26,526 nt of DNA from Lichenicoccus sp964246745 (GCA_964246745.1 CAXTRK010000041.1:1-26526); one strand, 5' to 3'; positions 16,016 to 23,909 are shown, counted from the stretch's first letter. Numbers and translations are program-made. Notes: generated by a model not told the origin, from the sequence alone.

Positions 16016-18114
16016 CCGGCCTCGCCGACACCATCCTGCACTACGCCGCCGACGGCTCGTCCAAGCAGACCGACGCGCTCGGGATGCGGGTAATGCAGCG
16101 CCGCGTTTGGGATGAGCGCGACGCGCCCTACATTCTGGTCAAGTCACCGCCGGCGTCGGGCAAGTCCCGCGCTGCGATGTATGTCGGCCTGGACAAAGTC
16201 GTGAACCAGGGCCTGCGTAAGGTGGTCGTCGCCGTCCCCGAGCGGTCTATTGGCGGGTCGTTCCGCGACACGTCGCTGAAGGCGGGTGGCTTCTTCGCGG
16301 ACTGGAAAGTTGATCGCGACCTATGCGGCGTCGGCTCCGAGACCGGCTCGAAGGTGCGCGAGCTGGTCGAGTTCCTCTCGTCCGAGACGGAGACCTTGGC
16401 GGTCTGCACGCATGCGACGCTGCGGTTCGCGTTTGACCGGGCCGGGATCGAGCCGTTTGACCGTTGCCTGGTGTGCATTGACGAACTGCACCACGCGGCC
16501 GTGGACGAGGACAGCCGCCTCGGCAACCTGATCCGCGGGCTGATAGACCGCGGCAGCGCCCACGTGCTGGCGATGACCGGTTCCTACTTCCGCGGTGACG
16601 GCCTGGCCATCCTGCATCCGGAGGACGAAGCGCGGTTCCGGCGGGTGGTCTACACCTACTACGAGCAGCTGAACGGCTACGAGCACCTCAAGGAGCTGCG
16701 GATCGGCTTCCGGTTCTACACCGGTCGATATCTCGACGCGATCGGCCAGGCCCTGGATCCGGCGATGAAGACCATCCTGCATATCCCTCATGTCGGGTCG
16801 TCCGAGGCTGGCGTCGACAAGATGTTCGCCGTGGACGCGATCGTGTCCTCGCTGGGCGAGCCGAAAGGTCAAGATCCGAGGACAGGCTTCGACCTGGTGA
16901 AGTCCGGTCGCCGCATGCTGAAGGTGGCGAACTTGGTCGAGGAGGGCCCGAAGCGGGACCGCGTGATGGCGTCACTCCGGGCAGTGAAAAGGCGGGACGA
17001 TGTTGACGTAATCATCGCGCTCGGCATGGCCAAGGAGGGCTTCGACTGGATCTGGTGCGAGCACGTGCTGACGGTCGGCTATCGTGGCTCGCTGACGGAG
17101 GTGGTGCAGATCATCGGCCGCGCGACGCGGGACGCGCCGGGCAAGGAGGTGGCGCGGTTCACGAACCTCGTGTCCCGGCCGTTCGCCAGCGACGAGACGG
17201 TCGGCCGCGCCGTCAACGACATGCTGAAGGCCATTTCGGTGTCGCTGCTCATGGAGCAGGTGATGGCCCCGATCTTCAGGTTCCGGACCGTGAAGGGGGC
17301 GGACGAGTTCGACGGCAGCGCGGCCAAGCCCAAGCCGAGCCCGGTGACGAACGCGGGCGAGATCGAGGTCGTGGGGCTTCCCGCCATGGACGGCGCGGCC
17401 GTGCGCGCGATTGAGGACGACTTCACCGACCTGTTCGCCGACGTGCAGTCAGATCCTCGCACGGTCACGGTGATGCTCAACCCCGATGCGCACCATGCGG
17501 ACGTGATTCACGACATGGTGGTCACGGACGTCATCCGCCGGCGTTACCCCGGTTTCTCGGAGGAGCAGGTGATGGACGCAACGACGCTATTCGGCATCCG
17601 AACCGAGCTCGGCAAGGCCGTCCGCGATCAGCCCGACGCAGTGCAGGTGCATGGCGGTTTCTCTGAGGTGCAGTCTGATCTCTTGAGTAACGGCGCAGTT
17701 GGCAGTACCGGAGCGGGCGATAACCAGGCGACCGCTACGGCCGGCGACCAGTTCGTCGCGAACGCTCGTCGGTTTGTGGACGTCCGCGATCTTAACGTTG
17801 ACCTCCTGGGCGGCCGCCGGGACTTCGGCGACGCTTACGAGTTGCTATCGAAGGCGTTGGACGAGGAGGTGCTGCGCAAGCTGCACGGCGAGGTCCGCGC
17901 GATGAGGGTCGGCATGACGCAGGAGGAGGCCGAGAAGCTCATGCCGCGCATCAGGGAGTTCATCGGTCGTGAAGGACGCGAGCCGAACCTGAACTCACCG
18001 AACGGACGCGAGGTGCGGCTTGCGGACGCGCTGGCATTCCTACGACGTCTCGCGCGGCAGCGCCGCGCCGACATGGCCGGGGCAGACGCAGCAGGGGCGA
18101 ACGCAGGTGTCTGA
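16012..18114 (+). CDS. SF2 DEAD/DEAH-type helicase or DNA translocase
   Basis: The 700-residue protein is a superfamily 2 ATPase. Motif I is SPPASGKS with K51, motif II is DELH (157-160, in CIDELHHAA), motif III is AMTGS (187-191), and motif VI is QIIGRATR (366-373) with arginines R370 and R373; MAKEGFDWIWCEHVLTVGYR just before it is motif V-like. The layout is that of restriction-type translocases. The C-terminal part from about 430 to 700 has no motif I recognise and includes a Gly/Ala/Thr-rich stretch (about 562-580) that looks like a linker. It overlaps both neighbours (4 nt upstream, 8 nt downstream), so it should be made together with the methyltransferase and GIY-YIG protein and probably powers DNA movement or unwinding for cleavage. 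Confidence 0.87.
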   Translation: MTGLADTILHYAADGSSKQTDALGMRVMQRRVWDERDAPYILVKSPPASGKSRAAMYVGLDKVVNQGLRKVVVAVPERSIGGSFRDTSLKAGGFFADWKVDRDLCGVGSETGSKVRELVEFLSSETETLAVCTHATLRFAFDRAGIEPFDRCLVCIDELHHAAVDEDSRLGNLIRGLIDRGSAHVLAMTGSYFRGDGLAILHPEDEARFRRVVYTYYEQLNGYEHLKELRIGFRFYTGRYLDAIGQALDPAMKTILHIPHVGSSEAGVDKMFAVDAIVSSLGEPKGQDPRTGFDLVKSGRRMLKVANLVEEGPKRDRVMASLRAVKRRDDVDVIIALGMAKEGFDWIWCEHVLTVGYRGSLTEVVQIIGRATRDAPGKEVARFTNLVSRPFASDETVGRAVNDMLKAISVSLLMEQVMAPIFRFRTVKGADEFDGSAAKPKPSPVTNAGEIEVVGLPAMDGAAVRAIEDDFTDLFADVQSDPRTVTVMLNPDAHHADVIHDMVVTDVIRRRYPGFSEEQVMDATTLFGIRTELGKAVRDQPDAVQVHGGFSEVQSDLLSNGAVGSTGAGDNQATATAGDQFVANARRFVDVRDLNVDLLGGRRDFGDAYELLSKALDEEVLRKLHGEVRAMRVGMTQEEAEKLMPRIREFIGREGREPNLNSPNGREVRLADALAFLRRLARQRRADMAGADAAGANAGV

Positions 18115-19159
18115 GGTCGACTACCTTAACGATCCGCTTCTGGCGACGCCAGACGACCGACCGCGGGCGGAACGGATGCCGCTGCTCACGCGGGCCGCCG
18201 AAGTGCTGACCGGCATCGAGGCGTTCGTACGCGAGACCGGCTCGGAGCCGGTATCGGCCAAGGGCCGTTCCGTGAGGGAGCGCATGCTGGCCAACGAGCT
18301 TGCCGGTCTCCGCGCTTCGAGGCGGGAGCTTGCCGGGTTGCGCGATGCGGACGGGATGGGCCTCGTGTTCGGCGAGGCCCGGGTCGAAGCCGGTCTGGAC
18401 GATCCGCTGCTGTCCGAGGGCGACGGGATCTTCGACGTCCGGGAGTCGCTGAAGCCGAAGGCGGAGCCGGACATGGTGGCCGAGCGGCGGCCGTGCCCCG
18501 ACTTCGACCGGTTCCGCGCGGCGTTCGAGGCGGTGCGGCGCAGCCTGGACGAGGGCAGCCGCCGTCCCCAACCTTTCCATCAGGAGAAGGTGGAGCGCGG
18601 CGAGTTCTTTGTGCTCAAGGGGCAATTGCTGGTCGTGGCCGACGTGCGTGACGAGCACAGGCGAGCCGGGAAGGCAGATGCGCGGCTGCGGGTCGTCTAT
18701 GACAACGAGACGGAGTCGAACTTGCTGATGTCGTCACTGACGCGGCGACTATACGAGGATAAGGACGCGCGACGGATCGGCATGCGGGCCGGCCCGTTGT
18801 TCGACGGGGCACGAACCGGCTTCGTCTACGTGCTGCGGTCGCGCTCCGACCGGCCGCAGGCGCGCGGGTTACTAAAGGTCGGCACGACGGCCGGTGCGGT
18901 GGAGGACCGGATCGCACGAGCGGAGACCCAGGGGGCGTTCCTGTTCGCTCCTGTGGAGATCGTGGAAACGTTTGAGCTGGTGGGCTACGACGCCAAGCAG
19001 GCGGAGAAGGCGGTCCATGCGGCGTTGCGACCGTTCCACATCGCCTTGCAGGTCATCGGGCCGGACGGGCGCAAGTTTCATGCGACCGAATGGTTCAAGA
19101 CCGACGTCACCACCGTCGTGGCAGCCATCGGGAGAGTCCTCCCGAGGCGGTCGGAATAG
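18107..19159 (+). CDS. GIY-YIG-type (T5orf172/Mug113-like) nuclease protein
   Basis: The 350-residue protein ends in a GIY-YIG-superfamily domain of the T5orf172/Mug113 type. The first strand is GFVYVLRS (from G238, Y241), the second LLKVGTT (K257, G259) stands for YIG, R268 in AVEDRIARAE is the candidate catalytic arginine, E300 in QAEKAVHAALRPF the candidate metal ligand, and ATEWF (327-330) the typical end. Residues 1-235 are charged, mostly helical and unrecognised, perhaps for docking or DNA recognition. I choose the GTG at 18107, with AGGGG about 10 nt upstream and an 8-nt overlap with the helicase stop; an earlier ATG at 18020 lies in the helicase gene. As the only recognisable intact nuclease in the operon, it is the probable effector. 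Confidence 0.75.
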   Translation: MSEVDYLNDPLLATPDDRPRAERMPLLTRAAEVLTGIEAFVRETGSEPVSAKGRSVRERMLANELAGLRASRRELAGLRDADGMGLVFGEARVEAGLDDPLLSEGDGIFDVRESLKPKAEPDMVAERRPCPDFDRFRAAFEAVRRSLDEGSRRPQPFHQEKVERGEFFVLKGQLLVVADVRDEHRRAGKADARLRVVYDNETESNLLMSSLTRRLYEDKDARRIGMRAGPLFDGARTGFVYVLRSRSDRPQARGLLKVGTTAGAVEDRIARAETQGAFLFAPVEIVETFELVGYDAKQAEKAVHAALRPFHIALQVIGPDGRKFHATEWFKTDVTTVVAAIGRVLPRRSE

Positions 19160-19235
19160 GCGGCTGCCCGTCGGCGATCTCCGTCAGCACCCCGGTGCGG
19201 ATCGAGACGGCGAGCCGGATCACGTCGTCCCAGTG
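19160..19235 (-). pseudogene. Short Tn3-type transposase (TnpA) fragment
   Basis: Read on the minus strand from 19235, the DNA encodes HWDDVIRLAVSIRTGVLTE and then diverges. This resembles a conserved block in the C-terminal half of Tn3-family TnpA (typically W-D-D/E-x-L-R-L-A-x-S-I-K/R-x-G-x-V-T). It directly abuts the inner end of the right inverted repeat, which strengthens the call. It reads away from the repeat, whereas intact tnpA usually reads towards its nearest end, so a rearrangement is implied. Only about 25 codons remain; chance similarity cannot be excluded. Confidence 0.45.
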
Positions 19236-19236
19236 C

Positions 19237-19274
19237 CTTAACGTGCAGTTTTGAGCAAATGGTGAGGTGACCCC
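19237..19274 (-). repeat. Right 38-bp terminal inverted repeat (IRR)
   Basis: On the minus strand the outer end reads GGGGTC and the inner end AAAACTGCACGTTAAG, an excellent match to the Tn3-family end pattern. It faces the left repeat in proper inverted orientation. Confidence 0.9.
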
Positions 19275-19279
19275 ACGTT
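19275..19279. repeat. Right copy of 5-bp target site duplication (ACGTT)
   Basis: ACGTT immediately follows the GGGG end of the right inverted repeat and equals the pentamer before the left repeat. It lies 34 nt from the lipase stop codon. Confidence 0.85.
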
Positions 19280-19313
19280 CGCCAATGAAGCCAGAGGCCG
19301 GCGTACCTGGGGC

Positions 19314-21254
19314 CTAGCTGATGCTGCCGCCCAGGTTGGCGACACCCGCGACCTGGATCGTGGTGCCGTCGGTCAGGCTGACCAGACTCGAACCGCCGCT
19401 GCTGGTCACGGTGACATCCGTGGGCGCGTAGCCGAACAGTTGGATTTTGTCTGTGCCGGGGCGGAAGCCGTTCAGAATATCGGCGCCGCCGGCGGCGCCC
19501 TTGACCACGTCGAACAGGGCGGTCCCGGTGCCCTCGGTCACGTCGGCATGTCCGGACCCAAGCTGCACCTGCAGCGGGCCGGTGCCACCGGTGACGCTCG
19601 CCGCACCCGTAGCCGTGAAGATCAGGCTGGCGCCGTTGCCCGTGTTGATGCTGGACGTGCTGCCGCCCGCCGCGACAAGCATGTTGCCGCCCTGGCCGGC
19701 AACGCTGAGCGGGCCGGCGCCACCGATGATGGAATCCGCGCCGGTCTTGCTGCCAGTGACAGTGAGCGCGCCGCTGCCGCCGAAAATCGCATCGCCGTTT
19801 TGCGCGGTGACGGCGAGGCCGCCGCTGCCGCCGACGATGGTGTCCGCCGCGGCGCTGCCGCCAATCACGTTCGACGACCCGGCTTGCGTGAAGATGACGC
19901 TGGCGGTCGCTCCCCCCTCGATGGTCGTGGGGCCATCGCCGCCGAGGATCGAGTCGCGTCCTGGACCCGCGATCAGCACGTCATTGCCGCTGGCTGATCC
20001 AAAGATGCGGTCGCCGGCGCCGCCGCCGGTTAGCGTGGTGTTGGCGCCGCTCGCCCCTTCGGAGACGAGCACGTTGCCGCCGGCCGCACCCCCCGCGAAG
20101 CCGCCGCCGCCGCCGAAGATCGTGCTGGAACCGGCGCCGCCGATCACGGAACTCGGAGCGCTGCCGCCGACGAAGGTCAGCGTGCCGGAACCGCCGACCG
20201 CGGTAACCTGTCCGGCTGCCGCCGTGATGGTGTCGCTGCCATCTCCCGCGAACACGGTGGCGCCGACCGCCGCCGCATAGAGCTGATCACCGGCAGGCAA
20301 TGTGATCGGCCCGCTTGCGGGGGCGCCGAGGAGCTGCTCGGCGAGGCTCGCGATCGCCTGATGGCCAGTCTCGGTCGGGTGCAGGTGATCCCAGAACAGA
20401 TAGCCGTCCTGCGCCGCGGTGCCAGTCGCGGCAAGCGAGCCGCTGCCGGCATCGGTGTAGTTGCCGCTCCAGACCGGCGTGGTGACGTTGCTCAGGCCGT
20501 AGGCCGCCGGGTCGGCCGCGGCATTATCAATGAGCTGGTAGGCGTTGATCACGTTCACGGTGACCGCGTCACTGCTGGCAACGGCGGCAAGCTGGGTGCC
20601 GAGTGCGGCATTGTAGGATGCCGCGAGCCGGGACGCCTCGGCAATCTCCGCCGGCGAGGCGCTTCCGCTCGTCGGCTGCAGGATCGACGGGGTCTTGCCG
20701 AGGTCGGGCACGTCGAGAACCATCAGGTTCTTTGCCCCGTCCGCGATCAGCGATTTGGCGAAGCTGACCTCGTTGGCGACCGCGTCATTCACGTCCGTGG
20801 TCTGTTGCTGCGCGGAAAGCCCGGTGTCGCTCAGGATCGCGAGCAGATCGTTTGCGCCGATCGAGATCGTATAGAGCGCACCCGCCTTCGGGTTTGGCGT
20901 CGCCGTCTGGAACTGGGAGAGTTGCGCCGGCAGCGAGATCGCCTGGAGTGCGGGATCGCTGGCGTTCTGCGGTTCAGACCCGGCGTCGGCGCCCCCATAG
21001 GCGAAGTTGGTGCCGCTGGCCAGGCTCGGCGCCAGCGTGCCGAGACCCAGGGCGATGGACAGATCTTGCACCCAGGTCGGCCCATTGCTGAACACGTTGC
21101 CGCTCGTGCTGCCATACTGTTCCTGGTAGTACGGCGGTGAGACCGGCGTCGTGTCCACGAGCGCGGTCGAGATCGACAGGTCGCCGGTGTCGGACAGGCT
21201 GTCGCCGAAGGCGTAGAGGGCGCTGAAGGTTGGAAGCGCCGAGTTTTGCGGCAT
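19314..21254 (-). CDS. GDSL/SGNH-family lipase or esterase with C-terminal Gly-rich beta-roll
   Basis: The 646-residue protein has an N-terminal SGNH hydrolase domain and a repetitive tail. Catalytic blocks are visible: FGDSLSDTG with S19, the glycine block NFAYGGADAG, GANDLL with its Asn, and DHLHPTETGH with D289 and H292. From about residue 320 to 600 there are some 15 short glycine-rich units (GGSGxLxV, GGAGPLxV, GPGRDSILGG), forming a likely RTX-related beta-roll, and the end has FDVVKGAAGGADILNGFRPGTDKIQLFGY, frequent in secreted alphaproteobacterial proteins. No classical signal peptide is seen, so type I secretion through the C-terminus is more likely than the type II system nearby. 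The ATG at 21254 has AGGGA about 8 nt upstream; a TTG at 21293 is less likely. Confidence 0.87.
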   Translation of the reverse strand: MPQNSALPTFSALYAFGDSLSDTGDLSISTALVDTTPVSPPYYQEQYGSTSGNVFSNGPTWVQDLSIALGLGTLAPSLASGTNFAYGGADAGSEPQNASDPALQAISLPAQLSQFQTATPNPKAGALYTISIGANDLLAILSDTGLSAQQQTTDVNDAVANEVSFAKSLIADGAKNLMVLDVPDLGKTPSILQPTSGSASPAEIAEASRLAASYNAALGTQLAAVASSDAVTVNVINAYQLIDNAAADPAAYGLSNVTTPVWSGNYTDAGSGSLAATGTAAQDGYLFWDHLHPTETGHQAIASLAEQLLGAPASGPITLPAGDQLYAAAVGATVFAGDGSDTITAAAGQVTAVGGSGTLTFVGGSAPSSVIGGAGSSTIFGGGGGFAGGAAGGNVLVSEGASGANTTLTGGGAGDRIFGSASGNDVLIAGPGRDSILGGDGPTTIEGGATASVIFTQAGSSNVIGGSAAADTIVGGSGGLAVTAQNGDAIFGGSGALTVTGSKTGADSIIGGAGPLSVAGQGGNMLVAAGGSTSSINTGNGASLIFTATGAASVTGGTGPLQVQLGSGHADVTEGTGTALFDVVKGAAGGADILNGFRPGTDKIQLFGYAPTDVTVTSSGGSSLVSLTDGTTIQVAGVANLGGSIS

Positions 21255-21315
21255 GAACGGAATCCCTGGCTTAGAACAGGAGCGCAGCTTCAACCGCGCG
21301 AGCCTCCGCGTCCAG

Positions 21316-21681
21316 TCACTCCGGCTGCGTCAGCCTGCTGAGCAGCCCGATCAGCTCCGCGGGCGTGTAGGGCTTGTGGAGGAAGCTGTAGCCCAGCTTG
21401 CTTTGCCAGGCTGCCTGGAAGATTTCCGGACGGCCCGAGGCGATCACCACCGGTATGGACGGCGACTGCCGGCGCATGCACTCCGCCACCTCGGCGCCGT
21501 TCTGGCCGCCGGGCATATGAAAATCGGTCACCAGGACACTGAACGGCCTCGGCAGATTGCGGATCAATGCCACGGCCGCCTCTCCGCTCTCGGCCGCGAG
21601 AACCTCAAAACCGGCGTCCTCCAGGCTTTCGGCCATGATCTCGCGGATCAAAGCTTCGTCGTCCACCAACAGCACGCACAC
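21316..21681 (-). CDS. Single-domain response regulator (CheY-like receiver)
   Basis: The 121-residue protein is a stand-alone receiver domain without output domain. Acidic residues D7 and D8 in LLVDDE, the phosphoacceptor D53 in VTDFHMPGG, S82 in IASGRPE and K103 in FLHKPYTP are all in place. I choose the GTG at 21681 because AAGGA lies 7 nt upstream and LLVDDE should be at the very N-terminus; the longer frame up to 21870 adds 63 residues of unlikely coding character. FHMP-type receivers with short length often act in phosphorelays with hybrid histidine kinases, but no kinase is in the window. It is 61 nt upstream of the lipase start on the same strand, so co-transcription is possible. Confidence 0.85.
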   Translation of the reverse strand: MCVLLVDDEALIREIMAESLEDAGFEVLAAESGEAAVALIRNLPRPFSVLVTDFHMPGGQNGAEVAECMRRQSPSIPVVIASGRPEIFQAAWQSKLGYSFLHKPYTPAELIGLLSRLTQPE

Positions 21682-21896
21682 AATGCAATCCTTCGAGCCC
21701 GCCCGCAGGATGATACGTTCAAGGCGCCCCGTTCGTTCGTTTCGTGATTTTAATATCGGCTCAGATATAAAAAGCGCCGTATTGTGATGCTGCCGCACTG
21801 GAACAGTCTCCAAAATGGCGCCGGCGGTCACACCCTTGACGCCGCTCCCGCGTCCGGTGCATCCGCACAATGATCATTGAGCGCGGAAGGGCCGCC
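21682..21896. promoter_or_regulatory. Divergent intergenic region with AT-rich promoter candidate
   Basis: This gap separates the minus-strand response regulator from the plus-strand OPT gene. The stretch around 21738-21783 (with TTTTAATAT and AGATATAAAAAG) is markedly more AT-rich than anything nearby, as expected for promoter DNA in a GC-rich genome. I cannot assign exact -35/-10 boxes to either direction. GGAAGGG at 21885-21891 is the ribosome site of the OPT gene. Confidence 0.4.
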
Positions 21897-23909
21897 ATGG
21901 ACGCGCTGCGAGAACCCTCCGAGTTGCCCGACGAGATGGGTGAGGCGCGCGAGCTGACGGTGCGCGGCCTGGTGCTCGGCGCCCTCATCACCGTGGTCTT
22001 CACCGCCTCGAACATCTATCTCGGCCTCAAGATCGGTCTCACCTTCGCCTCCTCGATCCCCGCCGCGGTGATCTCGATGGCGGCACTCCGCCTGCTCCAG
22101 CGCCGTTCGGCCGGCGGCTCGATCCTCGAGAACAACATGGTGCAGACCCAGGCGTCCGCCGCCGGCACGCTGTCGTCGGTGATCTTCGTCATTCCTGGGC
22201 TGGTGATGACCGGCGCCTGGCAGGGCTTCCCCTATCTGCTCACCGCCGCGATCTGTCTCGCCGGCGGCATGCTGGGCGTGCTGTTCACCATTCCGCTGCG
22301 CCGCGCTCTGGTGACGGGCAGCTCCTTGCCCTATCCGGAGGGCGTCGCCGCCGCGGAAATCCTTCGCGTCGGCGAGGCCGGAGCGCCAGGAGATGCGCCA
22401 GGAGATGCAACAGGCGGGCTTGCCGAACTGGTCACCGGCGGCACGGTCGCGGCCGTCTTTGCCTTTCTGGTCGGCGGACTGAAGCTGTTCGCCGATGGCG
22501 CCGCGGTGACGCTCAACGCCGGCGGTGCCATCTTTCGGCTTTCCACCGGCTTCTCGCTCGCCCTGGTCGGCGCCGGCTATCTGGTGGGCATCGGCGGAGG
22601 CCTCGCGATGCTGCTCGGCGCGGTGCTTTCCTGGGGCATCGCCGTGCCGGTGCTGACCGCGCTCACCCCGCATCCGCCGAATATGGGTCCCGCCGCGTTC
22701 GCGACCGCGCTCTGGTCGCAGAAGGTGCGCTTCATCGGCGCCGGCACCATCGGCATCGCCGCGATCTGGACGCTCATCGGACTGATCGGGCCGGTGGCGT
22801 CAGGCTTGCGCCAGGCGTTCGGGATTCGCGGCCCCGGCAAAGCCTCGGGCTTGCCTCCGCCGCGCATCGACCGCGACCTGCATCCGGCCGCGATCATCGG
22901 CCTTGGCGTTGTCCTGCTGCTCGGCCTGTTGGTGTGCTTCGCGGCCTTTCTCGCCAAAGGCGGCATCGTTTCAGGGCCGGTGCTCGCCACGGCGCTCGCC
23001 TGCATGCTGTTCTGTGCGTTGTTCGGCTTCCTGGTCGCCGCCGCCTGCGGCTACATGGCGGGCGTCGTCGGATCCTCGGCGAGCCCGATCTCCGGCATCG
23101 CCATCCTCGCCACCGTGCTGATCTCGCTGCTCGTACTGGCCCTCTCCGCCACCGGCATCGCACCCGACGATTTCGACGCGGCCGGACGCAGCCTTGCCAT
23201 CGCCGCCGTGCTGTTCGTGACCTCCGCGGTGATCGCCTCCGCCGCGATCTCCAACGACAATCTGCAAGACCTCAAGACCGGCCAGTTGGTCGGTGCGACA
23301 CCCTGGTGTCAGCAGGTGGCCCTCCTGGTCGGCTGCGCGGTGGGCGCCGCGGTGATCCCGCCGATCCTCAACCTGCTCTATCACGCCTACGGCTTCGCCG
23401 GCGCCCTGCCGCGCGCTGGAATGGACCCCGCCCAGGCGCTCGCCGCTCCGCAAGCGACGCTGATGTCGACCATCGCGCGCGGCATCTTCCAGCACCAGCT
23501 CGACTGGACGATGATCACGACCGGGCTCGCGCTTGGCATCGTGCTGATCATCATCTCAGCGCTCCTGCGTCGACGTGGCCTGAGCCTACCGGTGCTGGCG
23601 GTCGGCATCGGCCTCTATCTGCCGCCGACCGTGACCGTGACGCTGGTGATCGGCGCGCTGCTCTCCTGGCTCACCGACCGGATTGCAGGTCACAACCGCG
23701 ACGTGACCCGCAGGCGCGGCACATTGGTCGCTTCCGGCTTCATTGTCGGCGAAAGCCTGATGGGTGTGGCTCTCGCCGGCGTCATCGGCGCCGTTGGCCG
23801 CGAAGACGCGCTCGCCGTCGTCGGCCCCGGCTTCGCCCCCGCCGCCGCCTGGCTCGGCTTTACCGCCTTCGTCCTCGTCTGTGTGCTGTTCTGCCGGGCA
23901 ATCCGGTGA
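21897..23909 (+). CDS. OPT-family oligopeptide transporter
   Basis: This 670-residue integral membrane protein belongs to the OPT family (peptide or metal-chelate uptake). Evidence is the N-terminal ELTVRGLVLGALITVVFTASNIYLGLKIGLTFASSIPAAVISMA, the family hallmark ILENNMVQTQASAAGTLSSVIFVIPGLVMTG, the block SSLPYPEGVAAAEILRVGE, NDNLQDLKTGQLVGATPWCQQ around two thirds through, and many hydrophobic helices (roughly 14-16). The ATG at 21897 is preferred, since GGAAGGG is 6 nt upstream; an ATG at 21870 would add nine residues. The stop overlaps the GTG start of the MFS gene by 4 nt. The substrate is not evident; bacterial OPT proteins of this branch are mostly annotated as peptide transporters. 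Confidence 0.92.
   Translation: MDALREPSELPDEMGEARELTVRGLVLGALITVVFTASNIYLGLKIGLTFASSIPAAVISMAALRLLQRRSAGGSILENNMVQTQASAAGTLSSVIFVIPGLVMTGAWQGFPYLLTAAICLAGGMLGVLFTIPLRRALVTGSSLPYPEGVAAAEILRVGEAGAPGDAPGDATGGLAELVTGGTVAAVFAFLVGGLKLFADGAAVTLNAGGAIFRLSTGFSLALVGAGYLVGIGGGLAMLLGAVLSWGIAVPVLTALTPHPPNMGPAAFATALWSQKVRFIGAGTIGIAAIWTLIGLIGPVASGLRQAFGIRGPGKASGLPPPRIDRDLHPAAIIGLGVVLLLGLLVCFAAFLAKGGIVSGPVLATALACMLFCALFGFLVAAACGYMAGVVGSSASPISGIAILATVLISLLVLALSATGIAPDDFDAAGRSLAIAAVLFVTSAVIASAAISNDNLQDLKTGQLVGATPWCQQVALLVGCAVGAAVIPPILNLLYHAYGFAGALPRAGMDPAQALAAPQATLMSTIARGIFQHQLDWTMITTGLALGIVLIIISALLRRRGLSLPVLAVGIGLYLPPTVTVTLVIGALLSWLTDRIAGHNRDVTRRRGTLVASGFIVGESLMGVALAGVIGAVGREDALAVVGPGFAPAAAWLGFTAFVLVCVLFCRAIR

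Larger units (their letters stand above)
12181..19274. mobile_element. Tn3-family-type non-autonomous transposon carrying a TA and restriction/defence operon
   Basis: A 7094-bp element is delimited by 38-bp inverted repeats (12181-12218 and 19237-19274, 28 of 38 positions identical) and by a perfect 5-bp direct repeat ACGTT immediately outside both (12176-12180 and 19275-19279). Repeats of 38 bp beginning GGGG and ending ACGTTAAG, with 5-bp duplications, are the established hallmark of Tn3-family transposition. Inside are six plus-strand genes and no intact tnpA, tnpR or res site that I can see; only a short TnpA-like stretch remains near the right end. It would need transposase in trans. It sits between the convergent 3' ends of the SDR and lipase genes, about 44 nt apart before insertion. 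Confidence 0.88.

Noticed and set aside
19295..19315. AGGCC ... GGCCT hairpin at the lipase stop as terminator
   Set aside because: Five-base stem with no following T-run on either strand; too weak to support.
19447..20280. Plus-strand proline-rich frame opposite the lipase tail
   Set aside because: The proline runs are the complement of the glycine-rich beta-roll codons.
21682..21870. 63-residue N-terminal extension of the response regulator
   Set aside because: Receiver domains start at the LLVDDE strand; a GTG with AAGGA fits there and the extension covers AT-rich intergenic DNA.
22934..23905. Upstream extension of the MFS frame through the OPT gene
   Set aside because: Arg/His-rich out-of-frame translation of the OPT gene; the MFS signature begins right after the GTG at 23906.
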